Assembly (NCBI GenBank): GCA_002372275.1
Contig: DFFP01000020.1
Coordinates: 27,330 to 71,951, forward strand
Origin: Alphaproteobacteria bacterium UBA3773
GTDB taxonomy: Bacteria; Pseudomonadota; Alphaproteobacteria; RF32; CAG-239
DNA length: 44,622 bases
Direction of reading: 5' to 3'
Both the position numbers and the translations under genes were made by a program. The notes beneath the pieces were generated by a model. It saw only the letters and a list, made by a program, of their open reading frames with translations, searched no databases and was not told where the DNA came from. Below, in pieces: positions 9,545-17,294 of this stretch; position 1 is the first letter of the stretch, and the number at the start of each line of letters is the position of its first letter.

Positions 9545-10113
9545 TTCTGCTCCGAAATTTTTGAAAACACATTCACATCTCTGAATTTTTTTAAAACAGA
9601 TGAATAAGAACCATGTCTTTGTACCCCCTCAAAACAATATCCTGCTCTTTCTGCAACATGTTTTGATTTTATATTTTCGGTCACATTTCGAATAACCAAT
9701 CTTTCAAGGCCGAGCGAAAAAAACTCATCTTCAACGAGTTTTAAGGCTTCTTGCATCAAGCCTTGACCACAAGCATGTTTGACCAGCCAAAAACCGATTT
9801 CACAACGCTTGTTTTTTTCTTCCCCCTTCATCATCACGCCAAGTCCGCCCAAATACTCATCTGTTTTTTTATCATAAATCGCATATTCAAAACGTTTCCC
9901 CTCACGCCAATCTTTATCTGCTTCAAGCGCAAAAATAAACTCATCCTCAGCCTTTTTTGTGTTTTCGGGCAAAGCCCATTCCAGCCACGGCAAAACATGG
10001 GATCTATTTTGATCAACGGCCTCAAACATTTTATATGCATATTCAAACGTCACATCCGGTTTTTGAAGATAAATGCGTTCTGCCACTAATTTTTCTTTTG
10101 GTGTTAAAATCAT
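9541..10113 (-). CDS. GNAT N-acetyltransferase, RimJ/RimL-like
   Basis: A 190-residue acetyltransferase of the ribosomal-protein N-acetyltransferase type. ERIYLQKPDVTFEYAYKMFE at the N-terminus and EIGFWLVKHACGQGLMQEAL (residues ~110-130, with the acetyl-CoA pyrophosphate loop in HACGQGLM) are typical, followed by VTENIKSKHVAERAGY. The substrate is unknown. AAAGGA precedes ATG. Its last codon overlaps the sirtuin start, implying translational coupling. Confidence 0.87.
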   Translation of the reverse strand: MILTPKEKLVAERIYLQKPDVTFEYAYKMFEAVDQNRSHVLPWLEWALPENTKKAEDEFIFALEADKDWREGKRFEYAIYDKKTDEYLGGLGVMMKGEEKNKRCEIGFWLVKHACGQGLMQEALKLVEDEFFSLGLERLVIRNVTENIKSKHVAERAGYCFEGVQRHGSYSSVLKKFRDVNVFSKISEQK

Positions 10114-10125
10114 TTTTTTATCCTT

Positions 10126-10644
10126 TCATTTGGCATTTTGATGTGTCACAACATGCTCAACATAAGGTTTTAAATTTTTAAGTTTTTCAGCAAAAAACAT
10201 CGGATAAGCTTCATACTTGCGAAGCTCTTTTATGGGAAGCCAAACCATATATTCTTTGAGGCCCTGCGTTGTGCTGTTGCTCTTTAGCTCTTGCGTTCCT
10301 CTGGGTTTCATTAAAAAATAAAACGTAATTTCGTGACAATCAAGACCCTTGAGCATACCATCATCTCGATGAAAAAAATTCTCTTGAACAAAAGCGAGCC
10401 TTTCAATTTCATAAGCAATTCCCGTTTCCTCAATTACCTCACGCAAACAAGCATGCTCTGCCGTTTCATTAAAATGGATGCCACCACCGATGGAATAATA
10501 GTAACTTTCACTATCATTTGTTGCAAAAAGAACACAACCGTCTTCAATAATAATTGCCGCCGCACGCAAACGAAAACGTCTGTTATCAGAAGTTTGAAAA
10601 CAAACATCATCATTTGCCATTTTAATTTCGTTTATATTTTCCAT
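10126..10644 (-). CDS. Nudix hydrolase
   Basis: A 172-residue Nudix protein hydrolysing a nucleoside diphosphate linked to another group; the substrate is unknown. The Nudix box begins GGGIHFNETAEHA at residue ~53 and ends LREVIEETGI, with the GX5EX7REUXEEXGU residues intact. The C-terminal part has aromatic patches common in NUDIX proteins of this size. It lies between uppP (10 bases) and the GNAT gene (12 bases), in the same operon. Confidence 0.9.
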   Translation of the reverse strand: MENINEIKMANDDVCFQTSDNRRFRLRAAAIIIEDGCVLFATNDSESYYYSIGGGIHFNETAEHACLREVIEETGIAYEIERLAFVQENFFHRDDGMLKGLDCHEITFYFLMKPRGTQELKSNSTTQGLKEYMVWLPIKELRKYEAYPMFFAEKLKNLKPYVEHVVTHQNAK

Positions 10645-10654
10645 TTTTTACTTT

Positions 10655-11455
10655 CTAAAACACCGTTAGAATCACAGCCACCCCCAGCGCGATCCGATAA
10701 ATCACAAACGGCAGATACGACCACCTTTGAAGCCATTTCATCATCAAATAAATCACACCATACGATATAATAAATGAAAAAAGAACGGCATAAAAACAAT
10801 CAGACAAAGCCGCCAGATTTGAAGTTTTGAATAATCTGTAACCTTCGAGTGCCCCTGCTGCGGCAATCACCGGAACAGATAAAAGCATCGAAAATTTTGC
10901 TGCATCCACACGATTGATTTTCAAAAAACGTGCCATTGTAATCGTGATTCCGGATCTGCTGGTCCCCGGAACAAGTGCCAAACACTGTGCAAGCCCGATC
11001 AATAGAGAATCTTTTAAGGTCATTGATCCTAAATCTTTTTGCGCGGATGAAAATCTGTCGGCCACATACAACACAATACCATAAAATAAAATTGTAAATC
11101 CGATAATTTTCGGTGTCCTTAAAAATTCCATTCCATAGTTTCGAAGTAAAAATCCGACAACAAGCGCCGGAATACTGGCAATAATAAGCATCCAAAAAAG
11201 TTTATTGCCGCTTTGATGAAAATCAGGTCGTAATTTACTTTGCCACATTTCTTGAAACATCTTGCAAATCATAGGTGCAAAATAAATTAAAACCGCTAGA
11301 AGAGAGCCGATATGCAATGCAATATCAATTTCAATTCCCTGATCTTTCAGATGATTAAGCGATGAAAACAAAATCAAATGCCCCGATGAACTGACCGGCA
11401 AAAATTCCGTTACCCCTTGAATCAATGCCAATTCTAAAATATGAATTAAAGGCAT
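10655..11455 (-). CDS. uppP: Undecaprenyl-diphosphatase UppP (BacA)
   Basis: Dephosphorylates undecaprenyl diphosphate to recycle the peptidoglycan lipid carrier in the inner membrane. The 266-residue polytopic protein has both family motifs: QGVTEFLPVSSSGHLIL near residue 13, with the catalytic Glu and His, and PGTSRSGITITMARFL near 163, with the catalytic Arg. GGAG precedes ATG, which lies 1 base after the xseA stop. The assignment is secure. Confidence 0.97.
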   Translation of the reverse strand: MPLIHILELALIQGVTEFLPVSSSGHLILFSSLNHLKDQGIEIDIALHIGSLLAVLIYFAPMICKMFQEMWQSKLRPDFHQSGNKLFWMLIIASIPALVVGFLLRNYGMEFLRTPKIIGFTILFYGIVLYVADRFSSAQKDLGSMTLKDSLLIGLAQCLALVPGTSRSGITITMARFLKINRVDAAKFSMLLSVPVIAAAGALEGYRLFKTSNLAALSDCFYAVLFSFIISYGVIYLMMKWLQRWSYLPFVIYRIALGVAVILTVF

Positions 11456-11456
11456 T

Positions 11457-12764
11457 TTAATTTGTCTCCTTTAAAAATAAATCAAATTGTCTGGTATCAA
11501 TTTTTTCAGCAACATGCGTTTTGACAATGCCGTCTGAAAAACGAATATTGAGTTCTCCTTTTTTCTTGGCCTCAGAGGCGTCATAAACCGTTTTAAAGTG
11601 CCTGTCTGTTACCCATGCAAAGCCTCTTTTTAAGACTTTTTCAACCGAAACAGCATCCAAACGTGCACTTAAGTGTTCCAAATTTATCTTTTTATTTTGG
11701 GTTAAATTTTCGATATAATATTTTTTCAAAGGAGAACTTAAAAGCGCATTTTGTTTTAAGGTCATATAGTGGCGAAGCGCTACATTTAATCTCTCTGATT
11801 TATCATCTAAACGCTGGCTGTATTCAAACAAAATTTCGCTTAATTTCGGAATGCCGCGTCTCAAGCCTTCAAGCCTGTCCGAGCATTCGTTTATCAAGCG
11901 ATTGATTGCCTGATGATAACGTAAATTCAAACTTAAAACTGCCGTTTCAAGTTCTGATTTTACCGGAACGGCAAATTCAGCCGCCCCTGTCGGTGTCGGT
12001 GCTCTGAGGTCTGCCACATAATCAATCAGCATTGTGTCTGTTTCATGCCCGACAGCCGAAATCACCGGAATCTGAGAATCATAAACGGCTCTAATTACTT
12101 CTTCTTCATTAAACGGCCACAAATCTTCCAGACTGCCACCGCCCCTGGCCACAATTAAAACATCCGGTTTCGGGATACTGCCGTTTTCAGGCAAAGCATT
12201 AAATCCTTTAATGGCCTCCGCAATTTTTAAAGCTGCCCCCTCACCTTGAACAGGTGTCGGCCAAACAATAATCTTTCGAGGGAACCTGTCTCTGACCCGA
12301 TGAATAATATCTCTGATAACTGCCCCGCTGGCCGAGGTCACAACCCCGATCACATCCGGCAAAAACGGCACATTTTTTTTATGTGCTTCATCAAACAGCC
12401 CTTCCTTTAAGAACTTTTGTTTTCGTTCTTCCAAAAGTTTCAAAAGTGCGCCTGTTCCCGCGATTTCCAAACTTTCAATCACCAGCTGATAGGAAGACCT
12501 ACCCGAAAAGGTCGTGATTTTACCTGTGGCCACAACTTCCACACCGTCTTCAATTTTAACGGGTAAGCTCAAAGCCACCCCTTTCCAGCACACCGCCGAA
12601 AGAAGTGCATCTTTATCTTTTAAGCTTAAATACCAATGACCGGAATCCGCTTTTTTTGCGCCAAAAATCTCACCTTTGACGCGAACAAGCTCAAAATTTG
12701 TCTCCACACATTTTTTAATAGCCTGCGAAATTTCGCCGACACTATATTCCGGAATCATCATCAT
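11457..12764 (-). CDS. xseA: Exodeoxyribonuclease VII large subunit XseA
   Basis: Large subunit of the nuclease that degrades single-stranded DNA, active with XseB (not in this window). The OB-fold region EYSVGEISQAIKKCVE...RVKGEIFGAKKADSGHWY is N-terminal. The catalytic region follows with VGVVTSASGAVIRDI, IVARGGGSLEDLWPFNEE and ISAVGHETDTMLIDYVADLRAPTP (residues ~140-270), then a long helical C-terminus. The frame extends 20 codons upstream to a TTG at 12824. ATG at 12764 is preferred because family members begin just before EYSV. The Shine-Dalgarno is weak either way. It leads the five-gene operon down to the sirtuin. Confidence 0.95.
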   Translation of the reverse strand: MMMIPEYSVGEISQAIKKCVETNFELVRVKGEIFGAKKADSGHWYLSLKDKDALLSAVCWKGVALSLPVKIEDGVEVVATGKITTFSGRSSYQLVIESLEIAGTGALLKLLEERKQKFLKEGLFDEAHKKNVPFLPDVIGVVTSASGAVIRDIIHRVRDRFPRKIIVWPTPVQGEGAALKIAEAIKGFNALPENGSIPKPDVLIVARGGGSLEDLWPFNEEEVIRAVYDSQIPVISAVGHETDTMLIDYVADLRAPTPTGAAEFAVPVKSELETAVLSLNLRYHQAINRLINECSDRLEGLRRGIPKLSEILFEYSQRLDDKSERLNVALRHYMTLKQNALLSSPLKKYYIENLTQNKKINLEHLSARLDAVSVEKVLKRGFAWVTDRHFKTVYDASEAKKKGELNIRFSDGIVKTHVAEKIDTRQFDLFLKETN

Positions 12765-12817
12765 AAGCTTATTATGAAACTTAAAAGTTAAGATTCCATA
12801 ACTAATTTTTAAATCTC

Positions 12818-12846
12818 TTGACAAGTTTTATAAAAAATGTTAGTTT
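12818..12846 (+). promoter_or_regulatory. Promoter of the structured leader and 445-residue gene
   Basis: TTGACA at 12818-12823, a 17-base spacer, and an extended -10 (TGT then TAGTTT, 12841-12846). The predicted start near 12853 falls exactly before the first hairpin of the leader. Confidence 0.6.
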
Positions 12847-12852
12847 AATTTT

Positions 12853-12995
12853 AAGCGATGGTTAACGCTTGCTGCCTGCCTAATAGAGCGAATCCGGATG
12901 GAATAACCTTTCATTTTTTGTTGTCACACAACTCTTAACAAACGGGGTTTTTGACTGGCAGGCATCAAAAAGATACCCCATAAGGAGTATGTGTT
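12853..12995 (+). ncRNA. Structured 5' leader with predicted kissing loops (riboswitch-like)
   Basis: About 143 nt between the promoter and ATG 12996. GGTTA (12860-12864) can pair with TAACC (12904-12908), enclosing CGCT (12866-12869)/AGCG (12887-12890) and the palindrome ATCCGGAT. A small hairpin GTTGT-CAC-ACAAC follows near 12920. The last hairpin pairs GGGG (12944-12947) and TTTTTGA with TCAAAAA and CCCC (12976-12979), ending 2 bases before AAGGAG (12982-12987). Its loop contains GGCAGGCA (12957-12964), exactly complementary to TGCCTGCC (12873-12880) in the upstream loop. That 8-bp loop-loop contact beside the ribosome site suggests translational control. No known class was recognised. Confidence 0.6.
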
Positions 12996-14333
12996 ATGAC
13001 TGATACAATTTTTTCCCTCGATTTACCGACAGCTTTGAATTTGGCAAATAAATCTAAATGCTTGACGTTTTATCCATGCCTGTCAAATCAAGCTTTTATT
13101 TATGCCTCTACACTTCGAACCGATTATCAAAAAAAGCATGGCGTGACGCATTGTCAACTTGTTTCAAAATCAGCGCCATTATGGCAATATGGTCAAGCAA
13201 AGTTTCATTTTTTTGAAGACGGCAGCCTGATTTATCCTCAAGATGTCAGCAAAGAACCGGCCCGATTTGCTTTAGAAAACATCAAAGAAGCACTACGCTT
13301 GAACGGGTATGAAGTAAAAAAAATATATGCCCCTCAAAACGATTTTGATACGATGATGTTTGACACATATATGCGCCAAATCGACCAAACCGTGCAAATA
13401 GGATACATTTATGAAAACGATTTTGAAATTATTCCGCTTTCAGACAAAAAATCCTTTGTTTCAAAATGTTTTTCAAATGGTTGCAAGCTGATTATTTCCG
13501 AAAACAAAAATGACCTTTGCAGCTCACAAAAAATGGATATAGCAATCCTCTCCGACGGCAGATTGATTATCAGAGAAGAATACGAACAACGCTTAGCTGC
13601 GTTCAATGCGCGTCAAATCAGTGATTTTACGCTTTTCAATCCGCAATATGTTTACTTGCATGCTCTCTACGTTCCGGCTTCTTATATTGCAGCGCTCTAT
13701 AAAAAAGCAGATGAAATCGGTGCTGTTCAAAATTTTATCAACGCAACTGATTTATCAAAACCCAAAGAACAAAACACACAAAACGAAGCTCTTGAATTTG
13801 CCAATCAAATGTTTCAGGGCAGAATCTGCCTGACGGATTTATATCTTTTTGATGAAAAAAGTTATTACGTCTTAATGCCTGAAAAAGACGGTTATGCTCT
13901 TTTTTCCGACGGCACACTTGTGTTAAGCAAAAACAGCATGAACAATATTCTTATTCAAGATTTACAGCGTTACTTTCCTGAAATTGATTTTCAAATTAAA
14001 ACCGTTCCGTCTATTGATTATATCAAAGCCATTTATGATGTTTTACCCTCTTATCAAAAGAGTGCAAAAGAGATATATCTTGAGATGATGAAACAAAAAG
14101 CACGCCGGCTTAAATCAATGATTGACATTACCCATACCGAAGCTCTTGAAATCGTCTCCCAAATGAGCGGATTTTCAAACTGGAAAGCTATGCAACAAAT
14201 TGAAAATTTGGATGCCAAGTCAGCCATTGTCAATGAGCGAAAAAACGTTCTTTTCGGCACATCGAGGGGTAGAACCTTAAATGACATTGTTGAGCTCGAA
14301 TATCAAAAATATTTGAAAAACCATCAAAGATAA
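12996..14333 (+). CDS. Unknown 445-residue protein with repeated F-x-DG-x-L motif
   Basis: No family recognised. It is soluble, with no signal peptide or membrane segment. The motif hydrophobic-x-DG-x-L recurs three times (FFEDGSLIYP near residue 75, ILSDGRLIIRE near 190, LFSDGTLVLSK near 305). Each is followed by an alpha-helical stretch, and a longer repeat (LRLNGYEVKKIYA... and LQRYFPEIDFQIKTV...) suggests duplicated domains. The C-terminus has LEIVSQMSGFSNWKAMQQI, resembling the GFxNWxxL helix seen at the ends of some accessory-element proteins. AAGGAG lies 8 bases before ATG. The elaborate leader and strong terminator make it a tightly controlled single-gene unit. Confidence 0.85.
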   Translation: MTDTIFSLDLPTALNLANKSKCLTFYPCLSNQAFIYASTLRTDYQKKHGVTHCQLVSKSAPLWQYGQAKFHFFEDGSLIYPQDVSKEPARFALENIKEALRLNGYEVKKIYAPQNDFDTMMFDTYMRQIDQTVQIGYIYENDFEIIPLSDKKSFVSKCFSNGCKLIISENKNDLCSSQKMDIAILSDGRLIIREEYEQRLAAFNARQISDFTLFNPQYVYLHALYVPASYIAALYKKADEIGAVQNFINATDLSKPKEQNTQNEALEFANQMFQGRICLTDLYLFDEKSYYVLMPEKDGYALFSDGTLVLSKNSMNNILIQDLQRYFPEIDFQIKTVPSIDYIKAIYDVLPSYQKSAKEIYLEMMKQKARRLKSMIDITHTEALEIVSQMSGFSNWKAMQQIENLDAKSAIVNERKNVLFGTSRGRTLNDIVELEYQKYLKNHQR

Positions 14334-14360
14334 TAAAAAAAAATTGCCTACTAAACAAAT

Positions 14361-14397
14361 AAAAAGTTCTAAGAAAATCTTAGAACTTTTTATTTTT
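14361..14397. terminator. Strong bidirectional intrinsic terminator
   Basis: A 14-bp perfect stem (AAAAAGTTCTAAGA at 14361-14374 with 14378-14391), loop AAA, and a T-run. It separates the convergent genes ending at 14333 and 14397. Confidence 0.92.
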
Positions 14398-15206
14398 TAA
14401 TTTTCCTTGCGGATTAAAACATGTTTGAACCATTTTTCTTGGAAAGCAGTTTGTTTTTCGATTTCTTCATCTGATAAATCTACACTGTCAGGAACAACAA
14501 TCAGTTTGTCGTCATCATCATTGAGACGATGTATCACGCCTATACATTTTCCCTTATATTCATGGACAGGTTCATTAACCGACAAAATATAAGCGTCCAA
14601 TTCTTCGCCGTCGCCTGATTTAGTCAGTGGCACATAACCATAATTGAGAGGGTACTCAAATCCGTATTTTAGATGATGACTTCCTTTTGGTCTGTCCACT
14701 TTTACAAAAACGATTTGTCCGATGTAATTTGATGTCGGCGCATTATGAAACACAACCGGATATTGATCACTCTTTCCCCATGGTTCGTATTTTTTATAAA
14801 GTTCAAAAAATATATTTTCATCAATAAAAAGTGCATGAGGATCATTTTTTGTGCGATTTAAAACTCTTTTTTCAGCCTCATTGATTTCACATTCGCAAAC
14901 GTGAAAAATCACATTATTTGTTAAAGATTTAGCAAAAGTATAATACTCTTCTCTTTTTTTGTGGGTCCAAAAACCATAATCTAAAATTACATCTTTTCCT
15001 TTTTCGATATATTCTGCCGTCTTATCCTTAATAAAGTCATCAACAATTTGATATTTTGCCTCAAAATTGTCCGGATTATTGCCGTAGCGTTCAACCATCA
15101 ACTCATCATGTGTCAAGCGCACAGCTGATAATTTTTTAGCTATTTCTTTGGCAACCGTTGTTTTTCCAAAACCGATAAACCCTGTCATCAAATAAATAGT
15201 GGGCAT
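14397..15206 (-). CDS. P-loop kinase/ATPase fused to inorganic pyrophosphatase-like domain
   Basis: A 269-residue two-domain protein. Residues 1-~150 are an AAA_33-type P-loop kinase: Walker A GFIGFGKTT at residues 9-17, LTHDELM, VILDYGFW, and an arginine-rich region RVLNRTKNDP. Residues ~160-265 match the small pyrophosphatase-like family: VKVDRPKGSHHLKYGFEYPL, NYGYVPLTKSGDGEELDAYI, then IHRLNDDDDKLIVVPD. The classical DxDPxD metal motif reads DGEELD, as in the small Firmicutes-like branch. A kinase joined to a pyrophosphatase-like domain could phosphorylate and hydrolyse related nucleotides, or the second domain may bind rather than cleave. It is the last gene of a four-gene operon, 2 bases after its neighbour. 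Confidence 0.85.
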   Translation of the reverse strand: MPTIYLMTGFIGFGKTTVAKEIAKKLSAVRLTHDELMVERYGNNPDNFEAKYQIVDDFIKDKTAEYIEKGKDVILDYGFWTHKKREEYYTFAKSLTNNVIFHVCECEINEAEKRVLNRTKNDPHALFIDENIFFELYKKYEPWGKSDQYPVVFHNAPTSNYIGQIVFVKVDRPKGSHHLKYGFEYPLNYGYVPLTKSGDGEELDAYILSVNEPVHEYKGKCIGVIHRLNDDDDKLIVVPDSVDLSDEEIEKQTAFQEKWFKHVLIRKEN

Positions 15207-15208
15207 TT

Positions 15209-15703
15209 TTATTCTTTTTTCAAGTATTTTGGCGGAATATAACCGTTTTTTAAAACAATTAAATAATGACGAATAACACCGTAAAGCAAACCCTTCGAGG
15301 TATTAACTTTTCCCCAATCAAGAGCTGAACAATCTATTTCGCGCACCGTTATTTTCTCAAATTTTTCATTATATCCGTCAGCGTCCGAACATTTTTTAAG
15401 ATAAATAACCTCAACCAAATTGTCTTTGATTAAATCATCAAGTTCAAATGAAAAAAGCGTTGATCCATCAACAATTTTTTTTAAAACAACATCATTTCCT
15501 TGCCATTTAATCGGCTCGGTCAAACATGAAACAGCCCGGCTTCGACCTACAAAAGTTTTTTCAAGCCAGCTCATAATTTCTTTTGGATTTTCTGTGCCTG
15601 CACGCTTGGCATATACCTTTAGGCGCGCCGGAATTTTTGAAACAGAAAGCAAGCCATCTTTTAAGGCCGTATTTTCTTTCGGGGCATAATGATAAAGTTT
15701 CAT
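15209..15703 (-). CDS. Unknown protein, paralogue of the gene at 21063
   Basis: A 164-residue soluble protein. No family named with confidence. It starts LYHYAPKENTALKDGLLS, vaguely like the N-terminus of ADP-ribosyltransferase-fold proteins, but I cannot support that call. Conserved with the second copy are GRSRAV..LTE (near residue 53), a LFSFELDDLI..LVEVIYL block and the C-terminal RHYLIVLKNGYIPPKYL. Both copies sit directly by a GNAT gene or GNAT fusion. It overlaps the upstream kinase by 4 bases (ATGA), so the two are translationally coupled. Confidence 0.85.
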   Translation of the reverse strand: MKLYHYAPKENTALKDGLLSVSKIPARLKVYAKRAGTENPKEIMSWLEKTFVGRSRAVSCLTEPIKWQGNDVVLKKIVDGSTLFSFELDDLIKDNLVEVIYLKKCSDADGYNEKFEKITVREIDCSALDWGKVNTSKGLLYGVIRHYLIVLKNGYIPPKYLKKE

Positions 15704-16227
15704 TTTTTCAAATCCTTATCAATAAATGCAAAAACTTTCGGATAATCCTTAAAACCCTTGCAAGTTAAAACACTAACCTGAACGTTTTTCAAAAATTCTT
15801 TGATTTCTTTGTTTATTTTTTTATTTTCCAAATCCCATTCCAAAATTTTAGATAAGGTTATTTTTCTATAATGATATGCCTGAACGGGAAGTTCGGGCGC
15901 AATATCTTTTCCGATTAACTTTTTAGCCTTAAAAAACCGCAACGTAAAACGCACCATCGCTTTTATTCGCCAAATTCGCATATCAACAATCAAATCCGGA
16001 TTGACTTTTTCATAAAGTGTTTTTTGACAACCTTCCATCACCCAGTTTTGATTTTTTTCTAAAAAATCATTTAAGATTAAAAATTGTTCTTTTTCATCTC
16101 GATATTTGCCGTCTTTCATACGACAAACTTCATCAAGATTTAATCTTTTAAATCCGTATTTTTGGCTGATATTATACGACAGCGAAGACTTACCTGCACC
16201 GAGCGGCCCGATAATTAAAATTTTCAT
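15700..16227 (-). CDS. Small P-loop kinase (adenylate kinase/topology-modulation type)
   Basis: A 175-residue P-loop NTPase starting MKILIIGPLGAGKSSLSYNI, with Walker A GPLGAGKSS at residues 7-15. LNLDEV near 31 and NWVMEGCQKTLYEKVNPDLIVDM near 62-85 follow the pattern of proteins annotated as DNA topology modulation protein FlaR or adenylate kinase-like; the substrate is unknown. It overlaps both neighbours by 4 bases, in the middle of the operon. Conserved motifs look intact. Confidence 0.83.
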   Translation of the reverse strand: MKILIIGPLGAGKSSLSYNISQKYGFKRLNLDEVCRMKDGKYRDEKEQFLILNDFLEKNQNWVMEGCQKTLYEKVNPDLIVDMRIWRIKAMVRFTLRFFKAKKLIGKDIAPELPVQAYHYRKITLSKILEWDLENKKINKEIKEFLKNVQVSVLTCKGFKDYPKVFAFIDKDLKK

Positions 16228-17168
16228 ATTTCCTCTAATATTTCAGGATAAATTTTGTAACCGGCATTGATTTCAATAAATTCATAAAATTCTCCTTCCA
16301 TTTCTTTTTCAATCATCGGTATTTTTTCTTTTTTCATATATTCTTCCTTCAGTTTAGCTTCATAAGCGATGATAATTTCATGCCCCTTCTGTCCGTTAAA
16401 GGTAAAAATATTTTCAAAAACACCGAGCTTTTTGCCAATTTTAACATCTGCCCCGATTTCTTCTTTAATTTCACGCTTAAGAGCCTCGGCAAATGTTTCA
16501 CCAAATTCAATACCACCCCCCGGCAAACGATAAAAATGCTCTTTTTTAATTTCATCATAGCCGTGATAGGCTAGAACTTTGTTTCCCTTTTTAATTACGG
16601 CAATAGCAAGCGGCCTTATTTTTCCGTATCGCCTTTTGGTGTGTATCCAGTGCCTTTTTTCTACAAATTTCTCAAATTGTATGTCCGGAATTTCCGTTCC
16701 GCCGTATTCGAGCATTGTTTTATGTATTAAATTGTATGAAGCAACATTATTGGCATTACATGTGATTAAAACATTTTCAATTCCCATCTCAAAGGCTTTT
16801 TGTAAACAAAGTTTCAACCCTTTATAGCCGTAGCCTTTTTTTCGATATCCGGGACGGATTTCATAAGCGATATGCCCGCCCTGTTTTTCCAAATTCTCGG
16901 TCAGTTCATGGCGTAAATCAAACGAGCCGATATATTCATCACCTTCTATCAGCCAAAATGTTGTTTGTGCCACCCGACCGTTTTTCAAATCGGCTTTTTC
17001 ATCTTTTTTCAAATCCTCAAAATAAGTTTCAAAGTTATTTTGGGACGCCTGTTTTATTTTTTTGACACCTGATATATCAAAATCAGACGGACTATCCAAA
17101 AATTCTTTGGCAGCTTTTAAGACACTGTGAAGATATTTTTCACTCGGACGCACTAATTCTAAGGTCAT
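16224..17168 (-). CDS. GNAT acetyltransferase-Nudix hydrolase fusion
   Basis: A 314-residue fusion. Residues 1-~175 are a GNAT domain: IAYEIRPGYRKKGYGYKGL carries the acetyl-CoA loop, then VLITCNANNVASYNLIHKT. Residues ~185-314 are a Nudix domain with the box beginning GGGIEFGETFAEALKREI and ending KEEIGADV, all catalytic residues present. ATG 17168 is chosen over an upstream start at 17210 because AAAGGA lies 8 bases before it. It leads an operon with a small kinase, an unknown protein and a kinase-pyrophosphatase fusion, a set that points to nucleotide or cofactor metabolism or repair (inference). Confidence 0.88.
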   Translation of the reverse strand: MTLELVRPSEKYLHSVLKAAKEFLDSPSDFDISGVKKIKQASQNNFETYFEDLKKDEKADLKNGRVAQTTFWLIEGDEYIGSFDLRHELTENLEKQGGHIAYEIRPGYRKKGYGYKGLKLCLQKAFEMGIENVLITCNANNVASYNLIHKTMLEYGGTEIPDIQFEKFVEKRHWIHTKRRYGKIRPLAIAVIKKGNKVLAYHGYDEIKKEHFYRLPGGGIEFGETFAEALKREIKEEIGADVKIGKKLGVFENIFTFNGQKGHEIIIAYEAKLKEEYMKKEKIPMIEKEMEGEFYEFIEINAGYKIYPEILEEI

Positions 17169-17213
17169 TATTTTTTTTCCTTTATCTCTTTTATTTTGCA
17201 AGTTTAGCATATA

Positions 17214-17280
17214 ATGATAAAATTTCTACATTTTTTTATCAAGTATCATTCTTGACAAAAAGACTGAATTGTTATAAAAT
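17214..17280. promoter_or_regulatory. Divergent promoters with a shared inverted repeat
   Basis: Minus: TTGATA (17237-17242), 17 bases, TATCAT (17214-17219) towards the GNAT-Nudix operon. Plus: TTGACA (17252-17257), 17 bases, TAAAAT (17275-17280) towards the gene at 17295. The inverted repeat TCAAG-N7-CTTGA (17239-17255) overlaps both -35 boxes and could be an operator. Confidence 0.5.
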
Positions 17281-17294
17281 TTCCTCATCAAATT

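Noticed and set aside
12764..12824. Longer xseA starting at TTG 12824
   Set aside because: Family members begin just before EYSV. The extension covers the opposite-strand promoter and has no ribosome site.
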